A stretch of 64,000 bases of DNA from Hippophae tibetana (Eukaryota > Streptophyta > Magnoliopsida > Rosales > Elaeagnaceae): NCBI GenBank assembly GCA_037013495.1, contig CM072803.1:18063501-18127500 (forward strand), in the 5' to 3' direction. A program made the translations under genes and the position numbers. Under the pieces are notes generated by a model. That model was given only the letters and a program-made list of their open reading frames with translations. It had not been told where the DNA came from and did no database searches. Shown here piece after piece: positions 49,887 to 61,343 of the stretch; the first letter of the stretch is position 1, and each line of letters starts with the position of its first letter.

Positions 49887-50282
49887 CTAGCAAAATGCTA
49901 GGTCACCACCTATATTCTTAATTCTAAGTAACACATTAGTAATTTCTCTTTGGACAAGATCACATACATTGGCAAGTTTGTCCTTCAACCTATCGATCTC
50001 TTGCCTTGACCCACTATCTAGCTCATTGAGGGACATCTTGACTGCTACATGGATCTTCGCATCCTTGGCCTCTAAGCCGCTGCAACGTTTTTCCAAGTTG
50101 TTTATCTGATCGAACAACTCTCTCAAGCTGTCCTGAGCACTTCCAACACATGCTTCCAAGCTAGAGATCATGTCTTTCGACTTGGCTTGAGACTCTTTAG
50201 TTGGTAGTTTCCAAACTTTCTCACGCCTACGTTTCATTGGTGGAACATCCACGCTTGGTGTAGTTGGGGCATTATTCTTCAT
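49887..50282 (-). pseudogene. LTR-retrotransposon gag N-terminal part
   Basis: 131 codons beginning MKNNAPTTPSVDVPPMKRRR: a basic patch, then a predicted coiled coil (SSLEACVGSAQDSLRELFDQ and onward) as in the N-terminus of many plant LTR-element gag proteins. It ends at a TAG (49887-49889), but the same frame continues beyond it with ASGTNTTTIIKANKVEVLKP and KTFNDAKNSREDENF, which resembles the linker just before the gag core (usual form PEPKPF...AKELENF). The stop is therefore a mutation, and the frame is lost at about 49790. Confidence 0.7.
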
Positions 50283-50313
50283 TATGCCAAGGATAGTAAA
50301 GCTTCAATCGAAA

Positions 50314-50325
50314 GCTCTGATACCA
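50314..50325 (-). other. primer-binding site (tRNA-iMet)
   Basis: The minus strand reads TGGTATCAGAGC, the standard plant retrotransposon primer-binding site, 32 bp before the gag ATG. Confidence 0.9.
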
Positions 50326-50552
50326 ATTATCACAATCCTAGACTTCAACTAGCAATCGTGCGACACTTAGCATGATTTGTTTCACTAAGCTTGCCTTCAA
50401 ATCTGAACAAAATGCTCCAAAAAGACTTAGAGATTTAGAGGATTCAAAAGTAAAGTCAGAACAAAAGAGAGTTTGTGAAGAATGATTTGTATTGCTCTAG
50501 AGAGGTTATCTTACAACTTTCCAAGGATGGGAACAAATGAAGATGAAGAGGT

Positions 50553-50561
50553 CTATTTATA
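50553..50561 (-). promoter_or_regulatory. TATA box of the LTR
   Basis: The minus strand reads TATAAATAG, about 228 bp upstream of the primer-binding site and downstream of the heat-shock elements. It is positioned as a U3 promoter. Confidence 0.7.
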
Positions 50562-50754
50562 ATGTGTCACCAAGCCTAAGGTTATGCCATAATTTTTTAG
50601 ATTCTATCATGTCTAGAATGTATAAGAGTATCTACATTGTTCTAGTTTTATCTACAACATGCCACAAGGTTCTGAGACCTTTTGGTCAAGTTTAGCCAAC
50701 TCTAAAGTCTTATAGGATTGTCTAGTTTCTTCATTCAAGTTCTTGGATGTTTCA

Positions 50755-50884
50755 GAAGCTTCTAGAGACTTCTACATCCTTCATGAATCATCCAGCATGT
50801 TCTAGAATATTCCACCATGTTCTAGAATATTTCAGCATCTTCTAACACATGTTAGTATACTCTGGAACATTCTAGAATTTTCTA
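50755..50884 (-). promoter_or_regulatory. cluster of heat-shock elements in LTR U3
   Basis: Heat-shock factor sites consist of alternating GAA/TTC units spaced by 2 bp. Here GAAcaTTCtaGAAttTTC occurs at 50865-50882 (four perfect units), TTCtaGAAtaTTC at 50800-50812 (three perfect), TTCtaGAAtaTTt at 50820-50832, and GAAgcTTCtaGAgacTTC-type units at 50755-50772. All lie about 195-330 bp upstream of the LTR TATA box. This layout is known from heat-activated plant retrotransposons such as ONSEN; heat activity here is inferred. Confidence 0.8.
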
Positions 50885-50958
50885 GATTTAATTTGAGTCC
50901 ATCCAACTCTAGCTAGCTCTAGACATCACTAGACTACTCTAAAACTTTCTAATGTAGT

Positions 50959-52567
50959 AACTAATAAAAAAATCTAGATTCTTTAAACAAGCACTTTTTC
51001 TTTAAATTTTACAGAACAATTTAAACATGACATAATAGTAAACTAGCCTTCACCACTCAAATTTATTTCCATAAGATCCATTACTCTTATCATACTAATT
51101 TATTATAAATTAATTTGATTTGTCAAAAAGAGTTGTACTAAATGAATTTGGAACTTTGTAAGACTACTTCATGATTCTCTCTATCTTTTCATAAGACTTT
51201 CATTGTCAAGTCCGTATGAAAAATTAAGGTTTTGTTTTTGCCAAAAAAAATTTATTTTTAAATAATAATTTAAAAATAGTTTTTAATAATTTTTTAAAAC
51301 AATTAAATATTTCATCAATATTTTAAAAATTATTTTTAAGATAAAAAATTATAATTATTTGTTTTAAAAATTTATTTTTGTAGTAAGCTTTTTAATTTTA
51401 ATTTATCATTTTTTAAAATAATTTAAACATTATAATTAATATATTAAATTTATTTCATTTAATTTTTAGAACCTAAAAATAATAAATTACTCGGATCCAA
51501 AGTTTAGTAATGTTATTTTGCATTTTTTTTAATCTTTATTGATTTTTCTTATAAATTAATAAATATTAAAATATCTTCATAATAAATTTACTTCTTATAA
51601 ATACTTATTTTGATAATTTTATTATGTATAAATTTTACATTAATATTAATGTTGATAATAATTTTAATCACATTATTGATGAAAAATTATGTAACTCAAA
51701 CCTATCCATTTAATAAAGAGACCAAATCCAACTAATTTATTTATAAACGAATGGTATTTATGTTGAGTTAATTATTTTACTCTTATCTCATATAAATTAA
51801 AAAAATTCAATCAATTATATCATACCTTATACATTTAAAATAATAATAATTATAAATTTATTTTTATTAAAATAACAAATTAATTAATCGTTTTAAGATT
51901 ATTCATCCATGCCGCTTTACAACATACATTTAATTTTCATCTTATTGTAATAAATACAACTTTTAAAAAATTATATTTAAAGAATTTCTCTCCAAAAATA
52001 AAGAATTTTATAATATTAATTATTATTCAAAAATTAACACTACTACTACTAGTTTTAATTAAAAATAAATAAGACAAAAGTAATGTAATGATTAAAATAA
52101 TTGTAATTATTAAAAATAACTGAGTAGAAAAAATAAAAAGGTATAAATGGCTCATCTGCGGCTTATAAAAAGAAAGAAAAGGGAATTTCTGTAAAGAAGT
52201 TATGCATTTTCCGTATTTTCACTCGTTCTCATACATAATGAGAACACATTTAAGGTATTCTCAGTTTTATTATTTTTGAAGACAAATTGATTTAAAAAAC
52301 AATGACTCAAAAACAGTGGCCAAACACATCATTTGTTTTTAAAACCAAAATTTTATTTTAAACAAAGAAAACTATTTTGAGTTATTCAACCAAGCCCTTA
52401 TTTTGGAAAAACTCTTCCAAACATTTTGAATTGCCAACTGCAAATATATGCAGTTTTTCTCCATGAGTATTGCCTTTTCGCGAGAAAGTGGCAACCATCA
52501 TGTAGCAGCAGAACTTTTCTCTATTAATTGAAAGGAAGAACAACGACAAGGCCAAGAGCATGACACA
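50959..52567. other. AT-rich intergenic DNA and pseudouridine synthase 3' UTR
   Basis: Nothing was recognised until about 52380, after which a less AT-rich stretch is probably the 3' UTR of the minus-strand gene ending at 52568. Confidence 0.45.
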
Positions 52568-55269
52568 TTATTCTGGCAAGGCCTGGCTCGCCCAAGTGGG
52601 CAAAGGTGCTCGAAACAGGAGAGGATGACCGGTAACAGGGTGCTCAAATGACAAACTCTCCGCATGAAGTTCATGGCCATCATAGGTTTTCCCTTTCCAC
52701 TGATATACACCTTCATATTTGACATCCCCTCTTATGGAAATTCCAAGATACTGGCAATGCAAGCGGATTTGATGTGTTCTTCCACTCCGTGGATAAGCTC
52801 TCAAAAAAATTTCATCCTGCTTCCCATCTCTATCTATTACAGCTGCCTCTTCAACAACTACAATACCATCTTTATCTTTAATAAATTTAGATGGGTCTTT
52901 AAAAGCCCCTTGTCCATTCACTGACAATACTTCAAATGATGTTTCCATATCTCTAACCATCGACCCACCTGGAAGTGTTCTACCCACATCTGATGCAGCA
53001 TAGACTCTCCAGGCCCCAAACTTTGATCTACCATGACCAGACTTAATGGTGATGTTTTGCCACTTTGGGGCTGGGCTTACGCAGCTGGCTAGGTATGTCT
53101 TATTAACCTTGTGAAGTGCAAATGCTTTCACAAGTTTGGAGGCCACTTTATGTGACTTGGTTATGATCATTAGTCCACTAGTGTCACGATCAAGACGATT
53201 TGCAAGATGGAGCTCTGGCTTGGTGGCTCCAGCGGCTGAAATTGGATATAATATGAGTTTAGACAGTATTCAAGATAAAGATGATCAAGGATCTATTCAA
53301 AATTTCTGTTCATTGCCAGATTTAAGTACAAATTTAGCAGAATTTATAACATGTATCCGAGTACTATATGTAATTACATCTATTCAAAATTTCTGTTCAT
53401 TGCCAGATTTAAGTACAAATTTAGCAGAATTTATAACATGTATCCGAGTACTATATGTAATTACACAGTAGTCACGATTAACAACAGACAACAGTTGACA
53501 AGATGGATTCTCCAGCCATTAAACCCTTTTAAAGAAATTGCATGAGTTGCGTCATCTAATAATGTTCATGAAGTTCTGCGGCATAACATTTAGTTTTATC
53601 TTCAAGCAAAAATATTACATTCATATAGACTTTAAAGAGATCCACTATATTGACACGGCTTACTATACCTTCAAATATATTATCAAAAAAATAAAAAAAT
53701 ACTAGACCTTCAAATAACTCAAACCCTTCCCATACCACAAGATGATTTGCATTTGTTTTTTGGGGTCCGAAGATGAATTGTGATTGCTTGATAAGAAACT
53801 GCCTATAAAAATTACATGATGACCAATGGTGTAAGATATCAACCTACAAGCAATGCACATTGCAAGGAATCTAACATTTCATTACATAAACCAAGCACAT
53901 AGGTGTACAATATCATTTTGTTTAGAGTTGTGAAAGAAGAAATGTTAATATGCAAAAAATACACACCAAGGAGAACCTTACAGATGTTATGATAAAACAT
54001 ATCAACATCGGTCAATCCTCATACGGCCTAGGCGTAAGCAGCAAAGTTTGATGACTTCAAGTGGGAGAATAAAAGAAAGTGAAGCCACTTTCACTGTAGT
54101 CAAGATTGGCGGTATGGGTAGTTGCCTACCCATGTGTAAAATGAAGATTTTGTTGCCAAAGCAAGCTGCCGTCCTAAGACTTAGGCAACCTCCATTTGCA
54201 TAGTTTGTTCTACATTTTGCCCATAATAGAAGGCAAGCTTTAAGCCCTAAAAATATCCCATCATCTCAAAACATCCTAAAATCCCAAAGCTCACAAGTAA
54301 AATCATTTGTGAAGTTATTTTCCACTTAGAAAAGTTCTTTTACGAGGGTAGGAGTGTGTTCTACTATCATAAGAAAGAGGTAACTTTGGAGAGAGAAGCT
54401 GTAAATAATTTGATTTAGTCAATTCCTTCCTGTGGACGTAGCCCTTAATTAATTATTAGGGGTGAACCACTGGGTGAACTTACTTAAGTGGTCATTATTC
54501 TTCAATTTATTATCACTTTTGTTGCATTGGAAGTTCATCCCATCTAGCGTTTCAACTTGTATCAGCATCTACCAGAATCTCCAAGCAATTGAAAATCAAC
54601 AAAACTTATAATTGAAAACCAACCAATTTATAGGAACTGCGTTTCATAATTCACAGTTGAGCTAACAAATAACTAAGTACCGCTAATATATTTTTTATCA
54701 AATACGCCCTTTCACTCTTACGAGGTGTTATTCATTACATTACTCTTAGAGTATACTTATCAGTAATCACATTGTTTTTTCTGAATGTTTCACGTCATAA
54801 CGTACTCTATAAATAATAAATAATTTCTCTTCACTCAGAATCCACTAAATGAACTCACACTTTAGCCAAAGATTTCATAGTTTTGTTTTGTGACAACCTA
54901 CTTCTAAAAAGTAGAAGGAAAAAAAATAAACATAACCGCATGCCAAAAATTTAAAAGTAAGAAAATTTCAGATTTACTGAACAAACCTCGCACAGGCGAG
55001 TCATAGAGCAGCTTCGGTACCGAGGCCAACACACTCTCACAATACACTCCCTTAGGCTTGTTCACGGCAATAAGCCAGTCATCCTCGTAGACAACGTCAC
55101 ATCTCGAGAGAGAATAAAGGCTCGATCTTGAAGTGGCAGCAATGGCCCTGCTGACCTCCAAGTCCTTTGAGATGGCTGGCAGGGGAGGGGATAGTGGCAC
55201 AGGGTAATTAATTGCGGTTTCAAGAGCATTTTGGGAATTTGGTTTTGTTGGGTCAGTCTCGTTGGACAT
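52568..55269 (-). CDS. RNA pseudouridine synthase, RluA family, 2 exons, 316 aa
   Basis: Minus-strand exons are 55269-54987 and 53235-52568 (283+668 nt, 317 codons with TAA, GT-AG intron of 1751 bp). It converts uridine to pseudouridine in RNA. Motifs: the VVYEDDWLIAVNKPKGV strand typical of RluA enzymes at 59-75; HLANRLDRDTSGLM at 104-117, with catalytic Asp110 in the RLD triplet; and RSGRTHQIRLHCQYLG followed by GDVKYEG near the C-terminal third. It resembles the plant RNA pseudouridine synthase 1 group in length and N-terminus. The first in-frame ATG (55269) was used; the open frame upstream lacks an ATG. No clear transit peptide is seen, so the compartment and RNA target are unknown. The intron contains an 87-bp tandem repeat and a Copia fragment. 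Confidence 0.93.
53291..53464. repeat. 87-bp direct tandem repeat, two copies
   Basis: 53291-53377 and 53378-53464 are essentially identical, each starting atctattcaaaatttctgtt. Since 87 is a multiple of 3, an open frame runs through both on the plus strand, but it lies in an intron of a minus-strand gene and is not supported as coding. Confidence 0.95.
53840..54585 (+). mobile_element. Copia 3'-end fragment with LTR remnant, inside the pseudouridine synthase intron
   Basis: 53845-54060 matches in order the 3' end of the Copia element at 59530-59760: cattgcaagg...aacattycat, acaatatcattttg, atatgcaaaa, gagaacct, then caagtgggagaataa (a polypurine tract). The following 500 bp resembles a Copia LTR, with gagaagctgtaaataatttg and tcctgtggacgtagcc as in the 3' LTR near 60110-60170. 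It probably ends near 54585. It is on the strand opposite to the host gene. Confidence 0.7.
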
Positions 55270-55654
55270 GGATGGCGGGAAATTGCAGAGAGTGTAATAT
55301 TTTGGGAAATTTGGGGAATGTTTTTGAGGCGAAGAAAAGGGAAGATTGGAGAACAACGATGCGTTGACGAAACATAGAATACTGAATTCTGACTAGTACT
55401 AGTATCTTAGTCTAGTGCAAGATGACCAAACAGTGCCTTATTTTATTTCCAAAAGTTCATACGACAAATCGTTTATTACGACACGACATGCCGTTTTTCA
55501 TCACGACGTCAAAACGATATAAATCGCAGAACTCCCTTCTTCTCCGTTAAAACCCTCAGAAAATCTCAGCTTCTGTGACGGAGAAAAATTTAATTTGATT
55601 TCACCTTTTTTTTTTATAAACAAGAAGCCAATCATTGAATTTGACATTCCAAAA
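55270..55654. other. pseudouridine synthase upstream region, possible divergent 5' leader
   Basis: About 55270-55400 is the 5' UTR and promoter of the minus-strand gene. On the plus strand, gatataaatc at 55517-55526 is followed by a C/T-rich leader-like segment (actcccttcttctccgttaa) to about 55590, then the Copia element begins. This may be the truncated start of a divergent gene. Confidence 0.35.
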
Positions 55655-58600
55655 AATTATATTCTCTTATCATAAAAAAAAGAGTTTTTTTTTGTTTTTT
55701 CCTTCATTAAGAGATTTTAAATATTTTGATACAATGAATGATTTTCGACTTTTGCCCGTAAAATAACCCGTAATTATTTTGAATGAATTAGATAAATATT
55801 AATGTATATTATTCTTAAAATTATTATTATTTCAATTCAAACTTATGTTAGAAATTTATCTCAATGAGTTTGACTTATATCGATATACTAACAGTGATAT
55901 CAAACACATCATGTTTTAGTTGATTTTTTGTGCTACAATCATGTTTAATTAGTGGAATAGAGATATCTTCAAAAATGGTGATAAAGTATGAAATAAAAAA
56001 GTTCAATAGAAATAATTTCTCATGGTAAAAAATGAGAATAAAAACAATTTTAACAAAAGATAACTGCTTGGTACTAATTGAAGATAGGCCCATGGAGATA
56101 CTTGATGTTGAAAAGTGGAACGAGATGGATACCAATGCTATTGTTACTCTACACCTAGCACTAACTGGTAAATTATTGTCAAGTGTGATTGAGAAAAAAA
56201 TGATAAAAGAGATATGAGATGGCAAAATTATACAAGGCTAAATCACTACATAACAAAATCTTCTTAAAAAGAAGGCTTTACACCCTTAGATGATGGAGTC
56301 AACTTTGGTGATCAACCACATTAACACCTTTAATACTTTATTTTCACAACTCACAATAATAGAACATAACATAGAGATAGATCAACATGTTGAAATTCTA
56401 CTACAAAGTCTACTTGATTTGTATGATCAATTCATCATAACATAACCAACAACCTAAATATAATAGTCTTTGATGATATTGCAATTACAATGCTTGAAGA
56501 AGAAAATTGATGCAAGAACAAAGAAGATAAATTGGGTGGCTCATAGCAAGGTGAAGCTTTGATGATGATGATGATAAGAAGACCAACGTAACGTTGCCCG
56601 AGTAAGAATCAAAATCAGAATCAATCAGAATCTAGAAGTAAGAAGAATGTCAAGTGTCATCATTGTGGCAATAAAGAGCACTATAAAAGAGAGTGTTGGC
56701 ATCTCAAGAAGAACAAAGAAGCTAAAGGAAAAGGTCCTGAGCCATCAAAAGCTTAGAGTTGTGTAATAAGTACCTCATATGATGGTGAAATTTTATACAA
56801 CGAGGCAACAATAGTTACTGAAGGTAGAAAAAAATTCACTGATGTTTGGCTTATGGACTCATGAGCTAAATGGCATATGAACCCATAGAGAGAATGGTTC
56901 CACCAATATGAACCTATCTTAAGAGGATCTGTGGTCATAGGAAACAATTATGCCTTGGAAATTGTTGGTATTGGTAAAATCAAATTAAAAATGTATGGTG
57001 GTACAACTCACACCATTCAAGAGGTATGACACGTGAAAGGCCTAAAGAAAAATCTATTGCCTTTGGGACAATTAGATAGTAATGGGTGTAAAACCTATGT
57101 TTAAGATGGAATCATAAAGATAATTAAAGGTGTGCTTTTAATGATGAAAGTGAAAAAGATAGCTACAAATTTGTACATGCTTAAAGGAGAAAGACAACAA
57201 CAAGAAGAAATTTCTATTGCATTGATAAATTAGGTAGAATAATTAATGATGATGTGACACTATAAGCTTGGTGACATATCAGAACAAGGTTTGTAGATTT
57301 TGGTAGAATAAAAGCTTCATCCAAGGCTCAAAAAGGTTTCATTATCCTTTTGTGAGCATTGTGTCACTAGTAAGTAGTTCTAATACTATACACAAATCTT
57401 AGAATTGATTTGATGTCTTTCAAGCACCAGTTATGTACTTTGGAGGTGCAAGATACTTTGTGTCTTTTATCGATGACTATTTCAAGAGATGTTGGGTGTC
57501 TCTAATCAAAAGGAAGGCATAAGTATTTCTATTTTTTAAAATATCTAAAGCATTATTGGAACTTGAATTTGAAAAGAAGATCAAGTGTCTGAGGACAAAC
57601 GAATGAGAAGAATATATCAGTTATGAATTTAATAGCTTATGTCAACAAGAAGGTATCAAGAAGCAATTCACGGTGGCATACACTCCATAACAAAATGGAA
57701 TAGCAGAGAAAATGAACATAACCTTATTAGAACGAACAAGAATGATGTTAAGAACTGCGGGAATGGCCAAATCATTTTGGGCATAAGTAGTCAAGTCCGT
57801 CTTTTATGTGATCAATTGCTCACCATCAACGACAATTGATCTAAAGACGCTAGTGGAAATGTAGACTGGTAAGCCAATTGATTATTCTCACTTACATACA
57901 TTTGGAAGTTCTGTCTAAGTTATGTACAACACAAAAGAAACATCAAATTTGGATCCAAAGTCTAGTAAATGCATTTTCTTAAGATATGTTTATGTTGTCA
58001 AGTGGTACCGCCTATAGGATCCCATTACCCATAAGATGATAATTAGTAGGGATGTAATATTTACAGAAGAAAAGGTACAAGAAAAAAAAAGTAATATCAC
58101 TTCAAAAGAGAAACTAGAGATTACTACAATTCAAGTTGAAGAATAAATAAGAACAAAAAGTTATATATTCTACTAAACCTACACCAAGGCATGATGAACA
58201 AAAGGAAACTAAGTTTACAACTCCATAAATGTAACAATTAACTCGAGAGAGAGAAGAGAACCAGTTTGGCACTCAAATTATATTATGGAGGAAAATGTTG
58301 CATATTGTTTACTTATAGAGGATGGAATGCCATCAACTTTCCATAAGTTTACAAAGTGCCAAGAAGTTTATTTGTGGATGACATCAATATAAGAAAAAAA
58401 TGAAGCTCTCTATAAAACAAGACATGAGATGTTGTCCCACTACCACCAGGAAAGAAGGCCATCAAAAATAAATGAGTCTATAATATCAAAATAAATGGTA
58501 ATGATGAAGTATAGTAGTATTATTCTAGATTAGGGTGACAAGATTTGTTCAGAAAAAAAGCCATAGAATGAAATATTCTCTCCAATTGTTCGACTTACAA

Positions 58601-60296
58601 CAATTTTGGTAGTCTTTGCAATGTGTGCTACATTTGACTTGTACTTAGAAAAGTTGGATGTGAAAATTGTATTTCTTCATAGAAAACTTGAATAAGAAAT
58701 CTATATGCTCAAACTAAGAGGCTTTGAAGAAAAAGAAAAATAGAACTTGGTTTGTAGGTTGAAGAAGAAATCTATATGGTGGTTTCATTATTCTATTGTT
58801 ATATGTTGACAACATATTGGTAATATGCCCCAACAAATATTATATCAAAGACTTAAAAGGCATAGTTAGTTAAGGATTTTGAAATGAAGAACCTAGGACT
58901 CGCAAACCAGATCAAAGGGATGTAAATTTATCAAGATAGAAATAATAGAAAGATTTGGCTTTCTCAAAACTACTTAAAGAAAATCTTGTGTCGCTTCAAC
59001 ATGTAAGATTGTAAGCCAATTTCTACCTATCTTTATATTAATTTCAAGTTATTCTCAAGTATGAGTCCTAACAACAAAGCAAAAATGATGAAAATGTCTC
59101 GAGTACCTTATGCATTAGCAATGGGAAGCGTAATGTTTGCCATGATATGTACAAGGAAAAACATTGATCAAGTAGTGGGAACAATTAACCGATTCATAGA
59201 GAATCCAAGTCAAGAGCATTGGAACACTATGAAGAGGATCCTCAGATACATAAAAGGAACTTTAACTGCTGTATTATGTTATGGAGGATCAGACTTTAAT
59301 GTTAGACGATATATTGATTCAGATTTTGTTGGAGATGTTGACAAAAGGAAGTCCATTATAGGTTATATGTTCACATTTGAAGGTTGAGTTGTAAGTTGGG
59401 TTTCAAAACTGTAATTAGTTGTAGCACTATTTACAATAGAAGTAGAATACATGACAGTTGCACAAGCTTACAAGGACTTCTTATTGGGGGAGCTTGGGTA
59501 CAAACAAGAGAAGATTCTTGTGTATTGTGATAGTCAGAATGCCTTGAACATTGCAAGGTATCCAACATTCCATTCTAGAACCAAACATATAGAAGGACAA
59601 TATCATTTTGCTTGAGAAGTAATGGAGGAAGGAAGTGTGGATATGCAAAAGATTCACATCGATGAGAACCTAGCAAATGTAATGACAAAACCAATTAACA
59701 CTGATAATTTTGTATGATGTTGATCCTCTTATGGCTTAGGTAAGAGTTAACCATGAAAGATAATTTCAAATGGAGAATAAAAATAAATTTAAAATTATCT
59801 TCACATTAAAGAGTCAAAATTGATCTAAAGAATTTGGTGGAAAATTACAAATTGAATTCTCTTGGTGGAATATTTCAAATTAAATTTTCTTAGTGGAAAA
59901 TTTCAAATTAAATTTTTTTAGTGGAAAATTCCAACCATTTGATTTAACACAACCAAAAAAAGCATAAAAAAACATTAGTTTGTGAAGGATTTTCCCACTT
60001 AAAAAAGTTATTTTTTTTTATTTTGAGAAAGAGAGACTAAATTATATTCTCCTATAATAAAAGAGAAATATTTCTTATTCTTTCCTTGTATTTAAAGAGT
60101 TTAAAGAGAGGTTGTAAATTTTTTGATATAGTTAATTCTTTCTAGTCTTTTCCTGTGGAGTAATCCGTAATTATTTTGGGTGATTTACATAAATATTAAT
60201 GCTCATTATTTTTCATTATTATTATCTTAATTCAAACTTACGTTATAAGTTTATCCTATTTATCTACTAGGTTAGGCTTATATCGGTATACTAACA
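55655..60296 (+). mobile_element. decayed Copia-type LTR retrotransposon with both LTR remnants
   Basis: The 5' LTR (truncated, about 55655-55893) and the 3' LTR (about 59790-60296) share aattatattctc, ttttgata, gtaattattttg, aaatattaatg, attattat, ttcaaactta and a common end cttatatcggtatactaaca. The primer-binding site after the 5' LTR is degraded (gtgatatcaaac at 55894-55905, usual tggtatcagagc). Between them are gag, integrase, RT and RNase H remnants in Copia order. There are many stops. It begins about 390 bp upstream of the pseudouridine synthase ATG. Confidence 0.85.
56032..59700 (+). pseudogene. Copia gag-pol remnant
   Basis: In order: gag (about 56032-56440; TILTKDNCLVLIEDRP, KWNEMDTNAIVTLHLAL); a CCHC zinc knuckle CHHCGNKEHYKREC (about 56657-56700); a protease-region relic with WLMDS (about 56845); integrase core pieces (about 57400-57960; YFKRCWVSLI, NGIAEKMNITLLERTRMMLR, HLHTFGSSV); RT pieces (58600-58760; LDVKIVFLHRKLE); and the RT-RNase H end (59061-59390; MKRILRYIKGTLTAVLCYGG and KRKSIIGYMFTFEG), then FTIEVEYMTVAQA and CDSQNALNIARYPTFHSRTK (to about 59600). 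Numerous in-frame stops and frame changes; the middle of RT is largely lost. Non-functional. Confidence 0.88.
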
Positions 60297-60834
60297 AAAA
60301 AACCTTTCAGGATCTCTTCTAGGAATATATAAGTTTCAGGTTTAAAGCACGCCTTTTTAAGCTTTGGGTATGCTGCTTCAACTATAAATGTTGTCGAGTC
60401 GTTTTTTGTATTCATGATCAAAATGTTGGATTTTGGCTTCTAGAGATGGTGTTATGGGGAAGAAATTAAACTTATGGTATTTCTTCAAATTTGGCTCATA
60501 TAGTTTTCCTCGATTGAGTTTGATTAATTTGTTTGGTACTGAGACAACCATTGACTCTGCTACCTATGATGGGGTTACTATTAAAGGAAACATGGCTAAT
60601 GAGTGGGATATTCTTGACGAGAGCGAGAATGATTGGAAGATTCATGTTGTTGTAGTTACACATTCCATTTATCTAATTAACTTTACTAGTCAGACACCCA
60701 TAATTCTATTGGATTTTCCCTCTTGTTTGAAGGAGCTTAAGAAATAAAAGGCCTATATGGTTTCATGGCCCATGGAGAAAGAATAGATAGTTTTTTTTAA
60801 TTTGATTGGTTCATTAATAAACCCATTTAGGGTT
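60297..60834 (+). other. unassigned segment with a 104-codon open frame
   Basis: Between two Copia elements. The frame at 60433-60747 (MASRDGVMGKKLNLWYFFKF..., with TIDSATYDGVTIKGNMANEW and ILDESENDWK) has protein-like composition and codon use unlike the surrounding AT-rich DNA. I do not recognise the family. It could be an exon or relic of a host gene separated from its 5' end by the transposon, or captured sequence. No splice structure could be established. Confidence 0.35.
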
Positions 60835-61307
60835 TGTTGAGAGTGAATTTTGAAGCAGGGAATTTTCAGCAGTTGCAGTAGAAAAACAAAGAGCAGTTTC
60901 TCAATTTTTCTTTTCCATCAAGCCTTCATCAAGTGCTCTGATGGAAGCTTGTTTCTGGTCTGATTGAGTTGAAATTTTGCAAAAAAGTTCACGACTCAAG
61001 ACTCTTATTAGTTTCCAAGAAGTTGTATTCTTGATGATCTTGTTGATTTTTTCCTCTAGTTTTATCAAGAGATAAGTTTTGTACAATTGTTTCTTGATAG
61101 TGGAAGTTTTGAAGATGGAGTACCATGATTGTTTTCTTCCTACACTGAGAAGATTTTTCCACATAAATTGGTTGTATTGATTTTGTGTATGTTTCATTTT
61201 GAGTTCTATTTATTTTTTTAAAAGATTTACACAAAAAATGAGAATATATTTTATTCTACTATTTAGAGCTTGATTAAGTTTGAACTGATATTGTGATTCT
61301 CCTAACA
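60835..61307 (+). repeat. 5' LTR of the second Copia element
   Basis: It begins TGTTGAGAGTG and ends CTCCTAACA directly before the primer-binding site; TG...CA ends with short inverted TGTT(G/A). The partner LTR lies beyond the window, so the boundaries rest on the ends and the primer site only. Confidence 0.6.
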
Positions 61308-61343
61308 AAGTGGAATCAGAGTTGTATTTCTTGTGTTGGAATA

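Larger units (their letters stand above)
49765..50958 (-). mobile_element. truncated LTR retrotransposon (5' LTR, primer-binding site, start of gag)
   Basis: On the minus strand: an LTR (about 50958-50326), a primer-binding site TGGTATCAGAGC (50325-50314, complementary to initiator tRNA-Met), then a gag frame from ATG at 50282. The element stops at about 49765; pol and the 3' LTR are absent. The LTR contains a TATA box and a cluster of heat-shock elements. The LTR start is approximate because TG/CA ends are degraded. Confidence 0.8.

Noticed and set aside
53136-53471. 111-codon plus-strand frame with a duplicated peptide
   Set aside because: It begins antisense to pseudouridine synthase exon 2 and continues through the intronic 87-bp repeat; no start context or homology supports it.
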